A stretch of 64,000 nucleotides of DNA, taken from contig NZ_BCUA01000005.1 of NCBI RefSeq assembly GCF_001591045.1, positions 1 to 64,000 on the forward strand, in the 5' to 3' direction. Below the pieces are notes generated by a model. It did no database searches and was not told the DNA's origin. It saw only the letters and a list, made by a program, of their open reading frames with translations. Source of the DNA: Sphingopyxis granuli NBRC 100800 (lineage in GTDB: Bacteria; Pseudomonadota; Alphaproteobacteria; Sphingomonadales; Sphingomonadaceae). The stretch's first letter is position 1; each line of letters starts with the position of its first letter. Shown in pieces: positions 40,829 through 48,703 of the stretch. The position numbers and the translations under genes were made by a program.

Positions 40829-40904
40829 GCGCGCGCGTTCCGGCGGCGGGGCCCGGGCTGAACCGCCCAAGCCCTCTCCTCTTCAGGGGGTGACACATCA
40901 TCTC

Positions 40905-40988
40905 GTGTCCCCGCGCAGGCGGGGACCCAGAGCGGCCCGACGCCACCTTGTTGCTATCCGCTCTGGGCCCCCGCCTGCGCGGGAGCAC
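40905..40988. repeat. Palindromic repeat pair (family D)
   Basis: Facing copies around CCCCGCGCAGGCGGGG then CCAGAGCGG (40905-40935 and complement to 40988). Same family as 5852-5936. It opens the 759-bp gene-free stretch 40829-41587, which otherwise holds two more repeat families and a 10-bp tandem repeat; I see no gene there before pspC. Confidence 0.8.
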
Positions 40989-41030
40989 TCGGCTGCTCGA
41001 TCCGGACCCGAATTCGGATGCCCCCACTCG

Positions 41031-41060
41031 CGTCGTTGCGAGCGGAGCGAAGCAACCCAG
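41031..41060. repeat. Repeat of family E, single copy
   Basis: CGTCGTTGCGAGCGGAGCGA followed by AGCAACCCAG. A related decayed piece is at about 41211-41244 (GCCGCGCGGCAATCCGGAGC) and another at 42815-42856. Confidence 0.65.
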
Positions 41061-41123
41061 GGCGGTTACCGCCAATGACCATCTTGAATATGTTCGGGAA
41101 TCATCATTTTCCGGCAAGGAACC

Positions 41124-41195
41124 GTTCCCCGGCGAAAGCCGGGGTCCACGCGAGGCAATATTACGCCATCTGGACCCCGGCTTTCGCCGGGGAAC
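41124..41195. repeat. Palindromic repeat pair (family C)
   Basis: Perfect 25-bp inverted arms (41124-41148 and 41171-41195) with inner hairpin core CCCCGGCGAAAGCCGGGG, separated by 22 bp. Same family as 25515-25591. Confidence 0.85.
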
Positions 41196-41480
41196 AGGCC
41201 CGAGTATTTGCAGCGGAGAAGCCGCGCGGCAATCCGGAGCGGGCAGTAGCGTCCGGAAAACCCGAATCCCAACGCGGCATAAAGTTTTGCCCCACCGCTA
41301 TGCTGCACCGCACAAATATTTTGCCGCCACGGTCTTCAAATTTTCATCTTCGCGCCCCAGATAGCGACCCGCCGGATGGATCGGGCTTCATTCGCCATTC
41401 ATTAGGCACCCATCAAATGGTGATCCTTCCCATTCGTTGGGAATCGATGCATCGAAAAAGGCACCGGATGGCGCATATCA

Positions 41481-41500
41481 GCCCGAAAACGCCCGAAAAC
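41481..41500 (+). repeat. Perfect 10-bp tandem repeat upstream of pspC
   Basis: GCCCGAAAAC twice in tandem, with a partial third GCCCGAA at 41510. It lies about 90 bp upstream of the pspC start, in DNA that is more AT-rich (41270-41500) than the surroundings. Possibly a leader or operator element. Confidence 0.6.
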
Positions 41501-41587
41501 GGAGAGAAAGCCCGAATTGGCACGCCCGTTGCTTTGGAACGGACATGGGTGGGGAACGGCCCACCGCCAGGACGAAAGACGAACAAG

Positions 41588-41869
41588 ATGGAACAGGAAA
41601 CCACCAATCTCTTCCGCCGCCGCGATACCTTCTTCGGCATCTGCGAGGCCGTGGGCCAGGATTTCGGCTTCAACCCGCTGTACCTGCGGCTCGCCTTCAT
41701 CGCGCCGCTCTTCTTCTTCCCGGTGCAGACCTTCGCCGCCTATTTCGCGCTGGGGGGCATCGTGCTCGCCTCGCGCCTGATCTTCCCCGCCAGGACCGCG
41801 CCCGCGGCGACAGAGGCGGAAACGGAAACGCGCACGCCGCAGACCGAAGAGATGGCCCTCGCGGCTTGA
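41588..41869 (+). CDS. PspC domain-containing small membrane protein
   Basis: 93 residues. PspC domain: NLFRRRDTFFGICEAVGQDFGFNPLYLRLAFI with a membrane helix (about 34-68, APLFFFPVQTFAAYFALGGIVLA), then a Thr/Glu-rich tail. PspC proteins take part in envelope stress responses, but pspA is not nearby. ATG 41588 gives the usual domain start; a weak purine-rich stretch precedes it. Followed by strong hairpins. Confidence 0.88.
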   Translation: MEQETTNLFRRRDTFFGICEAVGQDFGFNPLYLRLAFIAPLFFFPVQTFAAYFALGGIVLASRLIFPARTAPAATEAETETRTPQTEEMALAA

Positions 41870-41875
41870 GGGCTT

Positions 41876-41911
41876 GCGGGGCGGGGCCGCCCCTCTCTGG
41901 CCCCGCCCCGC
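41876..41911. terminator. Perfect 13-bp hairpin after pspC
   Basis: GCGGGGCGGGGCC, 10-nt loop, GGCCCCGCCCCGC, then TTCC. It starts six bases after the pspC stop; probable terminator despite the weak U tract. Confidence 0.65.
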
Positions 41912-41951
41912 TTCCCCGATCCCGCGGCGTTCCACTGGCGCCGCGGTCCCT

Positions 41952-41984
41952 GGGGACCGGCAGTTCCCTTGCCTGCCGGTCCCC
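41952..41984 (+). terminator. Second hairpin with U-rich tail
   Basis: GGGGACCGGCAG, 9-nt loop, CTGCCGGTCCCC, followed by TTGCTTCT. A third smaller hairpin (CTGTCCC / GGGACAG, 41991-42009) follows. Three hairpins in tandem form a strong stop before the next gene. Confidence 0.65.
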
Positions 41985-42035
41985 TTGCTTCTGTCCCGTG
42001 CGGGGACAGGCGCGCGGCACTTTGCCGGCGCCTCA

Positions 42036-42050
42036 TAAACGCGACGTTTA
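42036..42050. promoter_or_regulatory. Small perfect dyad upstream of the gene at 42126
   Basis: TAAACG-CGA-CGTTTA is a perfect 6-3-6 inverted repeat 75 bp upstream of the start. Possible operator; no regulator is suggested. Confidence 0.35.
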
Positions 42051-42125
42051 CGACGATGCTCTAGGACTGGCCTTCGCATATCCAACGGCGCGACCCGACC
42101 ATCGCGCCCCAGAGAGGATGAGACG

Positions 42126-42797
42126 TTGAGCCAGTCGCCCCAGCAAAAGCTGCCGACGCGCGGTATCGCCGAACTGCTCGATTCGCTGGTCGCGAGCGAG
42201 GGAACGGGCGCGCATCCGCATGTCCGGTCCGGCCGCCTCAGCCAGGGCGGCGACGCGATGCGCAACCTGGCCGATGCGGTCCATTTCCTGTGCCTGCTGC
42301 ACGGGCGCCACCCCGGGGTGGTCGACAGCGCGGCGCGCAAGGCGGTCGATCCGGCATCGCGCGCCTGGATGGAGGAGGCCGCGCAGGCCTTCGCCGACGA
42401 GCGCGCCTTCCTGTCGCAGGTCGCCGCCGCCGCCGGCCCGGTGCCGAGCACGCCGGGGCAGGACCAGTGCGAGGCCGCGGTCGCGGCCCAGTGCAAGGCG
42501 CTCGATATGCTCGCCGAATCGGACCGCCACGGCTGCGCGGTCGGCGCCGCGATCGCGCTGGCGCTCGACTGGCGCACGATCCGCGTCCTGCTCGACATCA
42601 GCGCGCAGCGGCTCGACCTGTCGCCGCCAGGCTGCGCGCTGCCCGACCTGCCGGGCACCGCGCGCCTCGCGGGCGCGATCGCCCAGACCCCGGCAATAGA
42701 GCGCGCGCTCACCTTCGGCGCCCAGCAGCTGCTCGCGCAGCACAGCGGCCTGTGGGACCTGCTCGCCGCCCGCGCTGCCGCGCGCACGCATTCCTGA
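42126..42797 (+). CDS. Conserved-looking protein of unknown function
   Basis: 223 residues, no signal peptide or membrane helix, Ala-rich and mostly alpha-helical. I do not recognise the family. Visible features: RSGRLSQGGDAMRNLADAVHFLCLLHGRHPGV near 34-66, a Cys-containing stretch DQCEAAVAAQCKALDMLAES, and YxxL-free helices to the end. TTG start at 42126 is supported by AGAGAGG upstream and lack of an in-frame ATG. It sits alone between the pspC terminators and a repeat. Confidence 0.7.
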   Translation: MSQSPQQKLPTRGIAELLDSLVASEGTGAHPHVRSGRLSQGGDAMRNLADAVHFLCLLHGRHPGVVDSAARKAVDPASRAWMEEAAQAFADERAFLSQVAAAAGPVPSTPGQDQCEAAVAAQCKALDMLAESDRHGCAVGAAIALALDWRTIRVLLDISAQRLDLSPPGCALPDLPGTARLAGAIAQTPAIERALTFGAQQLLAQHSGLWDLLAARAAARTHS

Positions 42798-42814
42798 AAC
42801 GGGATATCCGGACT

Positions 42815-42856
42815 CGTCATTGCGAGCGGCGAAGCCGCGCGGCAATCCAGAGCGGG
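42815..42856. repeat. Repeat of family E
   Basis: CGTCATTGCGAGCGGCGAAG followed by CCGCGCGGCAATCCAGAGCG; the halves TTGCGAGCG and CGCGCGGCAA pair imperfectly. The rest of 42857-43012 shows no gene. Confidence 0.7.
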
Positions 42857-43012
42857 CGTGGACCGCGCTAGGGTCAGGACCCAAAGCCATCCCCATGACG
42901 GCGCCACTGCAAAGGCTGGGGACGCTGGCAGCCGCGCACGACATCACCGCATGGCCGGGCGGCGACGTGCCTGCTTGCACCCCTCCCCCGCCCCCGCTAT
43001 GCCCAACGCGAG

Positions 43013-43028
43013 TTGACGTTCACGTTAA
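43013..43028. promoter_or_regulatory. TTNACGT-N2-ACGTNAA dyad upstream of moxR
   Basis: TTGACGT-TC-ACGTTAA, a near-perfect 7-2-7 dyad, 18 bp before the MoxR start. The same pattern stands before the VWA gene at 45631. It resembles sites of MerR-family LiuR-like regulators; the regulator is not in the window. Confidence 0.45.
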
Positions 43029-43046
43029 GGGAAAGGCAGCGAGCCG

Positions 43047-43892
43047 ATGCGTTTCGAAGGTACCAGCGCCTATATCGCGACCCAGGATCTGAAGATCGCG
43101 GTCAACGCCGCGACAATGCTGCGCCGTCCGCTGCTCGTGAAGGGCGAGCCGGGCACCGGCAAGACCGTGCTCGCGGAAGAGATCGCCAAGGCCTTCGACG
43201 CCCCGCTCATCACCTGGAACGTCAAGTCGACGACGAAGGCGCAGCAGGGCCTCTACGAATATGACGCGGTCGCGCGCCTGCGCGACGGCCAGCTCGGCGA
43301 GGAGCGCGTCCACGACATCCGCAACTATATCCGCAAGGGCAAATTGTGGGAGGCCTTCACCAGCCCCAAACTGCCCGTGCTGCTGATCGACGAGATCGAC
43401 AAGGCCGACATCGAATTCCCGAACGACCTGCTTCAGGAACTCGATCGCATGGCGTTCCACGTCTACGAGACCGACGAGACGATCACCGCCCGGGAACGCC
43501 CGATCGTCGTCATCACCTCGAACAACGAGAAGGAACTGCCCGACGCCTTCCTGCGCCGCTGCTTCTTCCACTACATCAAATTTCCCGACCGCGACACGAT
43601 GGCGGAGATCGTCGAGGTCCACTTTCCCGGCATCCAGAAGACGCTGGTCAGCCGCGCGATGGACATCTTCTACGACGTGCGCGACGTGCCGGGGCTCAAG
43701 AAAAAGCCGTCGACCAGCGAGCTCATCGACTGGCTCAAGCTGCTGCTGGCCGAGGAAATGCCGCTGGAGGTGCTTCAGAACCGCGACGTCGGCAAGGCGA
43801 TCCCGCCGCTGCACGGTGCGCTGCTCAAGAACGAGCAGGACGTGATGCTGTTCGAAAAGCTCGCCTTCATGGCCCGCCGCCAGGGCAGTTGA
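43047..43892 (+). CDS. MoxR family AAA+ ATPase
   Basis: 281 residues. Walker A VKGEPGTGKTVLAEEIAK (about 31-48), Walker B LLIDEIDKAD near 112, sensor 1 VITSNNEKELPDAFLRRC. MoxR ATPases are chaperone-like and act with von Willebrand factor A proteins to insert metals or assemble complexes. Such a VWA gene lies 1.8 kb downstream (45686), separated only by an opposite-strand chemoreceptor gene, and shares the upstream dyad, so the two probably form one system. AAGGGAAAGG precedes the ATG. Confidence 0.94.
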   Translation: MRFEGTSAYIATQDLKIAVNAATMLRRPLLVKGEPGTGKTVLAEEIAKAFDAPLITWNVKSTTKAQQGLYEYDAVARLRDGQLGEERVHDIRNYIRKGKLWEAFTSPKLPVLLIDEIDKADIEFPNDLLQELDRMAFHVYETDETITARERPIVVITSNNEKELPDAFLRRCFFHYIKFPDRDTMAEIVEVHFPGIQKTLVSRAMDIFYDVRDVPGLKKKPSTSELIDWLKLLLAEEMPLEVLQNRDVGKAIPPLHGALLKNEQDVMLFEKLAFMARRQGS

Positions 43893-43895
43893 ACG

Positions 43896-43969
43896 TCATC
43901 CCGGCGAAAGCCGGGATCGCTCGCTCTCCGGAGCCGCGCCTGTGGGGACCACGGCTTTCGCCGGGTTGA
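43896..43969. repeat. Degenerate repeat pair (family C)
   Basis: CATCCCGGCGAAAGCCGGGA at the left and ACGGCTTTCGCCGGG at the right, facing each other between the convergent moxR and chemoreceptor genes. Confidence 0.7.
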
Positions 43970-43975
43970 CGAAAT

Positions 43976-45373
43976 CTACAGCTGATACGCGACCTCGACG
44001 TCGCCCCAGCGGCGCCCGCCGATCACCACCGGCATATAGACGTTGCGCACGGTCACATAATTGGTGCCGTCGCCCTCCTGCCGATAGACCGCCATGAAGA
44101 AGGGCGCGTCGCTGCGCTTCGCCGCGGCGTCGATCGCGTCGAGCAGGATGCGCCCGTTGCGGCAGTGCGCGGTGTCATGTTCGAGGTCGCCGGTCGGCGC
44201 GCGCGAACAGGCGCTGATGTGCGTCGGCAGAAATCCGTTCATGTCGCCCGCCGACGACATCTTCACCTCAGGATGCTCGGCGACGATGCGGTCGAACAGC
44301 GGCCGCCAGTTGGCGTCGGCCCAGTCGCTCAGCGTCGTGCGAAAGCGTTCGGGATTGGAATGCGGCACCCGCACATAGTCGGTGTCGAAAAGCTGCTCCA
44401 TCGTCAGCGTCCCGGCCGCTAGCCCGCGTTCGGCGATGGCGACGAATTCGTCGCGCACCCGCGCCGCCAGCTCGACCACCGCCGAATCGCGGGGGGACAC
44501 GCCGGCCGAGATCACCGCGTTGAACATGCGGTTCGACACCTGCTCCATCGTCAGGATCGAATCGCGCGTCGCGCCCAGCGTCGCGCCATTCTCGCGCACC
44601 GACGCGACGACGCCGTCGAGCGCCTCGCGCACCTTGGCGCCGTTGGCATGCACCATCGCGCTCGACTGTGCGATGCGGTCGCTCTGATCGTCGAGCAGCG
44701 CGACGAGATGCGTCGCGTCGTGCAGCGCGTCGGTGATCGTCTCGAACTGCGCCTCGGCGCGGCTCGACTGTTCGACCCCCGACTGGATTTCGGCGACGAG
44801 CCCGCCCGCCTCGGCCGCGAGGCTGCCGATCGAGCGGCGGATCTCGTCGGTGGCGCCGCGCGTGTTCTGCGCCAGCTTCTTCACCTCGGCGGCGACGACC
44901 GCGAAGGTGCGCCCGGCATCGCCCGCGCGCTCGGCCTCGATCGCCGCGTTGAGCGCGAGCATGTTGGTGGTCTTGGCGATCGATTCGATCGACTGGCTGA
45001 CCTGCTGGACCTGCTCCATCACCGCCGCGAAATTGGTGACATGCGTGCCGAGCCGCGCGACGAGGTCGATCACGGCGCGAAACTCGGTCACCGCCGAATT
45101 GACCCGTTCGGCCCCGGCGTCGAGTTGTTCGCACGCCCGCGCCGACAGCAGCTTCGCCTCGTCGGTCGAATCGGCGATCTGGCGCTGGTCGGCCTCGAGG
45201 CTGACGACATATTGTTCGAGCCGGCCCAGTTCGGCGATCTGGCGATCCATCTGGTCGGTGGTGCGCTTGATGCGCCCGGCCGCCTCGCTGCATCCGACGG
45301 CCAGCTCGCCGCAATCGCTCGCGACCGACTGGTCGAGGATCGGCCGGGCCGGATTGATCGGATCGAATGTCAT
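43976..45373 (-). CDS. Soluble methyl-accepting chemotaxis protein-like signal transducer
   Basis: 465 residues with no membrane helix. The signalling domain is N-terminal to central (about 40-300), with hairpin-tip sequence [20 protein letters not shown] followed by [15 protein letters not shown]. The C-terminal ~150 residues ([22 protein letters not shown] ... [20 protein letters not shown]) look like a Cache/PAS-type sensor. This order (signalling then sensor) is the reverse of ordinary chemoreceptors. Probably cytoplasmic. No che genes nearby. Start ATG 45373; the longer frame to 46060 overlaps the VWA gene and is rejected. Confidence 0.85.
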   Translation of the reverse strand: MTFDPINPARPILDQSVASDCGELAVGCSEAAGRIKRTTDQMDRQIAELGRLEQYVVSLEADQRQIADSTDEAKLLSARACEQLDAGAERVNSAVTEFRAVIDLVARLGTHVTNFAAVMEQVQQVSQSIESIAKTTNMLALNAAIEAERAGDAGRTFAVVAAEVKKLAQNTRGATDEIRRSIGSLAAEAGGLVAEIQSGVEQSSRAEAQFETITDALHDATHLVALLDDQSDRIAQSSAMVHANGAKVREALDGVVASVRENGATLGATRDSILTMEQVSNRMFNAVISAGVSPRDSAVVELAARVRDEFVAIAERGLAAGTLTMEQLFDTDYVRVPHSNPERFRTTLSDWADANWRPLFDRIVAEHPEVKMSSAGDMNGFLPTHISACSRAPTGDLEHDTAHCRNGRILLDAIDAAAKRSDAPFFMAVYRQEGDGTNYVTVRNVYMPVVIGGRRWGDVEVAYQL

Positions 45374-45488
45374 TACGCACTCACGTCCCTGAATGATCGC
45401 GCAACCATGCCGGACATTGGTTAACGCGGCGTCAATGGATCGGAAGCGGAACCGACCGCGAACATCGGGTTCGGGCATCCGCGGCCTC

Positions 45489-45547
45489 CTTGAAGCCACA
45501 AAAGCCTCGATTTCGCACCCGACATGCGGGGCTTTTGTGGCTTCAAG
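45489..45547. repeat. Perfect 18-bp inverted repeat
   Basis: CTTGAAGCCACAAAAGCC (45489-45506) and its exact complement (45530-45547) around a 23-nt loop, between the divergent chemoreceptor and VWA genes. It is unlike the other repeat families in the window. It could be a regulatory RNA hairpin, an operator, or a single REP. Confidence 0.8.
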
Positions 45548-45630
45548 CGACCGGCCCTCCGACGCACCGCCGCGCATCGCGCGTGAAGTCGCGCGGTTTT
45601 CCACCGCTTTCCTTTCCCTCCCGCCCTTGC

Positions 45631-45646
45631 TTTCCGTAAACGTAAA
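45631..45646. promoter_or_regulatory. TTNACGT-N2-ACGTNAA dyad upstream of the VWA gene
   Basis: TTTCCGT-AA-ACGTAAA, one mismatch from perfect, 39 bp before the VWA start. It matches the dyad before moxR (43013), suggesting common control of both genes. Confidence 0.45.
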
Positions 45647-45685
45647 GTGATTGCGCCCGCCGCCCCGACAGGATAATCCTGCCCC

Positions 45686-46864
45686 ATGTTTTTCGGCTTT
45701 CTCGACGAGCTTCGCGCCGCGGGCATTCCCGCCAGCCTGAAAGAGCATCTGTTGCTGCTGGAGGCGCTCGACCGCGAGGTGATCGACCGCACCCCCGAGC
45801 AATTCTATTATCTCTCGCGCGCCATCTACGTGAAGGACGAGGGGCTGCTCGACCGCTTCGACCAGGTGTTCAACAAGGTCTTCAAGGGCCTGCTCACCGA
45901 CTACGGCCAGACCCCCGTCGACGTTCCCGAGGACTGGCTGAAAGCGGTCGCCGAGAAATATCTGACGCCCGAGGAGATGGAGGCGATCAAGTCGCTCGGC
46001 TCGTGGGACGAGATCATGGAGACGCTGAAGAAGCGGCTCGAGGAACAGCAGAAGCGCCACCAGGGCGGCAACAAGTGGATCGGCACCGGCGGCACATCAC
46101 CCTATGGCAATTCGGGCTACAACCCGGAAGGTGTGCGGATCGGCGGCGAGAGCAAGCACAAGCGCGCGCTGAAGGTCTGGGAAAAGCGCGAGTTCCAGAA
46201 TCTCGACAACACCAAGGAACTCGGCACCCGCAACATCAAGATCGCGCTTCGCCGCCTGCGCAAATTCGCGCGAGAGGGCGCGGCGGACGAGCTCGACATT
46301 CCGGGCACGATCGACGGCACCGCGCGGCAGGGCTGGCTCGACATCAAGATGCGGCCGGAACGGCGCAACGCGGTCAAGCTGCTGCTGTTCCTCGACATCG
46401 GCGGGTCGATGGACCCGTTCATCAAGCTGTGCGAGGAATTGTTCAGCGCGGCGACGAGCGAATTCAAGAATCTCGAATTCTTCTATTTCCACAACTGCCC
46501 CTATGAGGGCGTGTGGAAGGACAACAAGCGCCGCTGGTCCGAACGCACCCAAATGTGGGACATCCTCCACAAATACGGCCACGACTACAAGCTGGTGTTC
46601 GTCGGCGACGCGTCGATGAGCGCCTATGAAATCAGCCATCCGGGCGGCAGCGTCGAACATTTCAACGAGGAAGCGGGCGCTGTGTGGCTGCAACGGATGA
46701 CGAACGTCTATCCCGCCGCGGTGTGGCTGAACCCGGTGCCCGAGGCGCACTGGGGCTACACCCAGTCGATCAAGATGATCAAGCAGCTGATGAACGACCG
46801 CATGTATCCGCTGACGCTGGCAGGCCTCGACGACGCGATGCGCGAGTTGACACGCAAGCATTGA
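45686..46864 (+). CDS. VWA domain-containing CoxE-like protein
   Basis: 392 residues. N-terminal region typical of CoxE-like proteins ([24 protein letters not shown]), a charged linker with [21 protein letters not shown], and a C-terminal VWA domain with MIDAS motif DIGGSM (about 236-241, the DxGxS form with Gly for the first Ser) and later FVGDASMS. It is the expected partner of the MoxR ATPase upstream; such pairs insert metals or mature large enzymes. The client enzyme is not in the window. Confidence 0.92.
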   Translation: MFFGFLDELRAAGIPASLKEHLLLLEALDREVIDRTPEQFYYLSRAIYVKDEGLLDRFDQVFNKVFKGLLTDYGQTPVDVPEDWLKAVAEKYLTPEEMEAIKSLGSWDEIMETLKKRLEEQQKRHQGGNKWIGTGGTSPYGNSGYNPEGVRIGGESKHKRALKVWEKREFQNLDNTKELGTRNIKIALRRLRKFAREGAADELDIPGTIDGTARQGWLDIKMRPERRNAVKLLLFLDIGGSMDPFIKLCEELFSAATSEFKNLEFFYFHNCPYEGVWKDNKRRWSERTQMWDILHKYGHDYKLVFVGDASMSAYEISHPGGSVEHFNEEAGAVWLQRMTNVYPAAVWLNPVPEAHWGYTQSIKMIKQLMNDRMYPLTLAGLDDAMRELTRKH

Positions 46865-46916
46865 CGAAGCACCCGAGCGGTTTCGCCGTGACGCGGCCGG
46901 GCCGATCCCCTAGTCC

Positions 46917-46995
46917 CGTTCGTGTCGAGCGAAGTCGAGACACCCCGCAGGCGAGCGCCGCCGATGGGCATCTCGACTTCGCTCGATGCGAACGG
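46917..46995. repeat. Palindromic repeat pair (family B)
   Basis: CGTTCGTGTCGAGCGAAGTC at the left and the complementary GACTTCGCTCGATGCGAACG at the right (46917-46995). It is the same family that is inserted in mfd at 58528. It fills most of the 161-bp gap between the VWA gene and the flippase gene. Confidence 0.85.
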
Positions 46996-47025
46996 ATTCC
47001 CTGAGTCCTTGTCCCGGACGCCTCC

Positions 47026-47832
47026 ATGCTCGACCTCCCCCTCGTCGTCATCCTCCTGCTCACCGGCTTCATCAACCTGATCGGCGCGCTCGCCTATGCG
47101 GCACGGATCGCGGGGGTGCGGACGGGACGGATCGCCATGTCCTTCGCGCTGTTCAACATCCTCCTGCTCTTTTCGCGAACCTCGAACAGCTTTCTCGGCC
47201 CCTTCCTCGCCAAGCGGATCGAGACGCGCATCCACGACGGCACCGGCGCCTCGCTCTTCCTCGACATGCAGTTGGTCCTCGCCGCGGCAAGCATCGCGAC
47301 GCTGGCCGGCATCCTGCTCGTCCCCACCGGCCAGCGCCTGTTCGCCGCGGCGATCGGCTGGTATCAGGACAACCGCTCGACGACGAAGCTCGCGCTCAAG
47401 GCCGCCAGCCCCGCCGGGCTGCGCACGCTCCGCCGGTCGTTTCGCCTTCCGGGCCTTGTGCATCTCAAGGGCTGGCACATGCCGCAGGGGATCGGCTGGG
47501 GCGTACTGGTCGCCAATTGCCTCGCGCAATCGCTGCTCGCCGTCGGCGTCGTCGCCTCGCTCTATGCCGGCTATCTCGCCCCCGAATTTCGCGTCACGGC
47601 CTCGCAGCTTTCGGCGCTGATCAACGGTTTCGCGACGATCCTGCTTTTCGCCTTCATCGACCCGCAGCTTTCGGTGATGACCGACGACGCCGTCGAGGGC
47701 AGCGTCGGAGAGGCCGACTTCCGCCGCGCCATCGCGCTCATCTCGCTCAGCCGGCTGGCGGGAACGGTGCTGGCGCAGGCGCTGCTGCTGCCCGCCGCGC
47801 TGCTGATCGCGCTCGTCGCCGTCCATGTCTGA
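47026..47832 (+). CDS. amj: Amj/YdaH-type lipid II flippase family protein (DUF2837)
   Basis: 268 residues, about six membrane helices. N-terminal LTGFINLIGALAYAARIAGVRTGRIAMSFALFNILLLFSRTSNSFLGPFLAK is characteristic of the Amj family, the alternative to MurJ for flipping lipid II across the inner membrane. Most bacteria use MurJ alone; an Amj homologue in an alphaproteobacterium may provide backup under stress. It overlaps the DUF817 gene by eight bases. ATG 47026 gives the usual start; no clear ribosome binding site. The family call rests on pattern recognition. Confidence 0.78.
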   Translation: MLDLPLVVILLLTGFINLIGALAYAARIAGVRTGRIAMSFALFNILLLFSRTSNSFLGPFLAKRIETRIHDGTGASLFLDMQLVLAAASIATLAGILLVPTGQRLFAAAIGWYQDNRSTTKLALKAASPAGLRTLRRSFRLPGLVHLKGWHMPQGIGWGVLVANCLAQSLLAVGVVASLYAGYLAPEFRVTASQLSALINGFATILLFAFIDPQLSVMTDDAVEGSVGEADFRRAIALISLSRLAGTVLAQALLLPAALLIALVAVHV

Positions 47833-48697
47833 ACCGCGCCGCGCGCACAGCCGTTTCCACCGGGTCCGCCTCCGCCTCGAGGCGATGGCGGTCGTGCCGG
47901 GGCCGCGCGGCTGGTTCCTCGAATTCCTCGTCTTCGGTTTCAAGCAGGGCTGGGCCTGCCTGTTCGGCGGCCTGATGCTGGCGCTGCTGCTCGGCACGCA
48001 TCTGTTCTGGCCCGAAGGCGCGCCGGTCCACCGCTATGACGCAATCACCGTCGGCGCGGTGCTGATCCAGCTCTCGATGCTCGCCTTCCGGCTCGAAACG
48101 CCGCGCGAGGCCGTGGTCATCCTGCTCTTCCACATCGTCGGCACGGTAATGGAATTGTTCAAGACCGCCGCCGGTTCGTGGCAATATCCCGAAGCGAGCC
48201 TGCTCCATATCGGCGCGGTGCCGCTCTTCTCGGGCTTCATGTATGCGGCGGTCGGCAGCTATATCGCGCGCGTCTGGCGCATCTTCGATTTCCGCTACAC
48301 GCGCTATCCGCCCGCAGGGGCGACATGGGCGCTCGCCGCGGCGATCTACGTCAATTTCTTCGCGCACCATTGGCTGCCCGACATCCGCTGGCTGCTGTTC
48401 GCGGCGACCGGGCTGCTCTTCGGGCGCTGTCAGGTGTGGTTCCGCCCGCTGCACGTCCATCGCCGCATGCCGCTGCTCGTCGGCTGGGGTCTCGTCGCGC
48501 TCTTCATCTGGTTCGCGGAGAATATCGGCACCTTCGCGCGCGCCTGGACCTATCCCAGCCAGAAGGACGGCTGGCACATGGTCGGGGTCGAAAAGTTGGG
48601 GAGCTGGTACCTGCTGATGATCATCAGCTTCGTGCTGGTGAGTCTGGTGCAGCGGCCGAGTAAGCCCGATGCCATCATCCTGACCCGTTCGCCCTGA
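47825..48697 (+). CDS. DUF817 integral membrane protein
   Basis: 290 residues, about seven membrane helices; motifs EFLVFGFKQGWACLFGGLM, ELFKTAAGSWQYPE, GFMYAAVGSYIARVWR and NFFAHHWLPDIRW are those of DUF817. Function unknown. ATG 47825 overlaps the flippase gene by eight bases, so the two are cotranslated. The last codons (TRSP and stop) come from a piece of repeat family A (CGTTCGCCCTGAGCTTGT), so the natural C terminus may once have been different. Confidence 0.88.
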   Translation: MSEPRRAHSRFHRVRLRLEAMAVVPGPRGWFLEFLVFGFKQGWACLFGGLMLALLLGTHLFWPEGAPVHRYDAITVGAVLIQLSMLAFRLETPREAVVILLFHIVGTVMELFKTAAGSWQYPEASLLHIGAVPLFSGFMYAAVGSYIARVWRIFDFRYTRYPPAGATWALAAAIYVNFFAHHWLPDIRWLLFAATGLLFGRCQVWFRPLHVHRRMPLLVGWGLVALFIWFAENIGTFARAWTYPSQKDGWHMVGVEKLGSWYLLMIISFVLVSLVQRPSKPDAIILTRSP

Positions 48698-48703
48698 GCT
48701 TGT

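Noticed and set aside
40829-41587. CRISPR-like cluster of repeats
   Set aside because: The repeats are palindromes of three different families without regular spacing or unique spacers; no cas genes.
48698-48703. Terminator for DUF817/M24
   Set aside because: Only a repeat fragment lies here; no hairpin with U tract.
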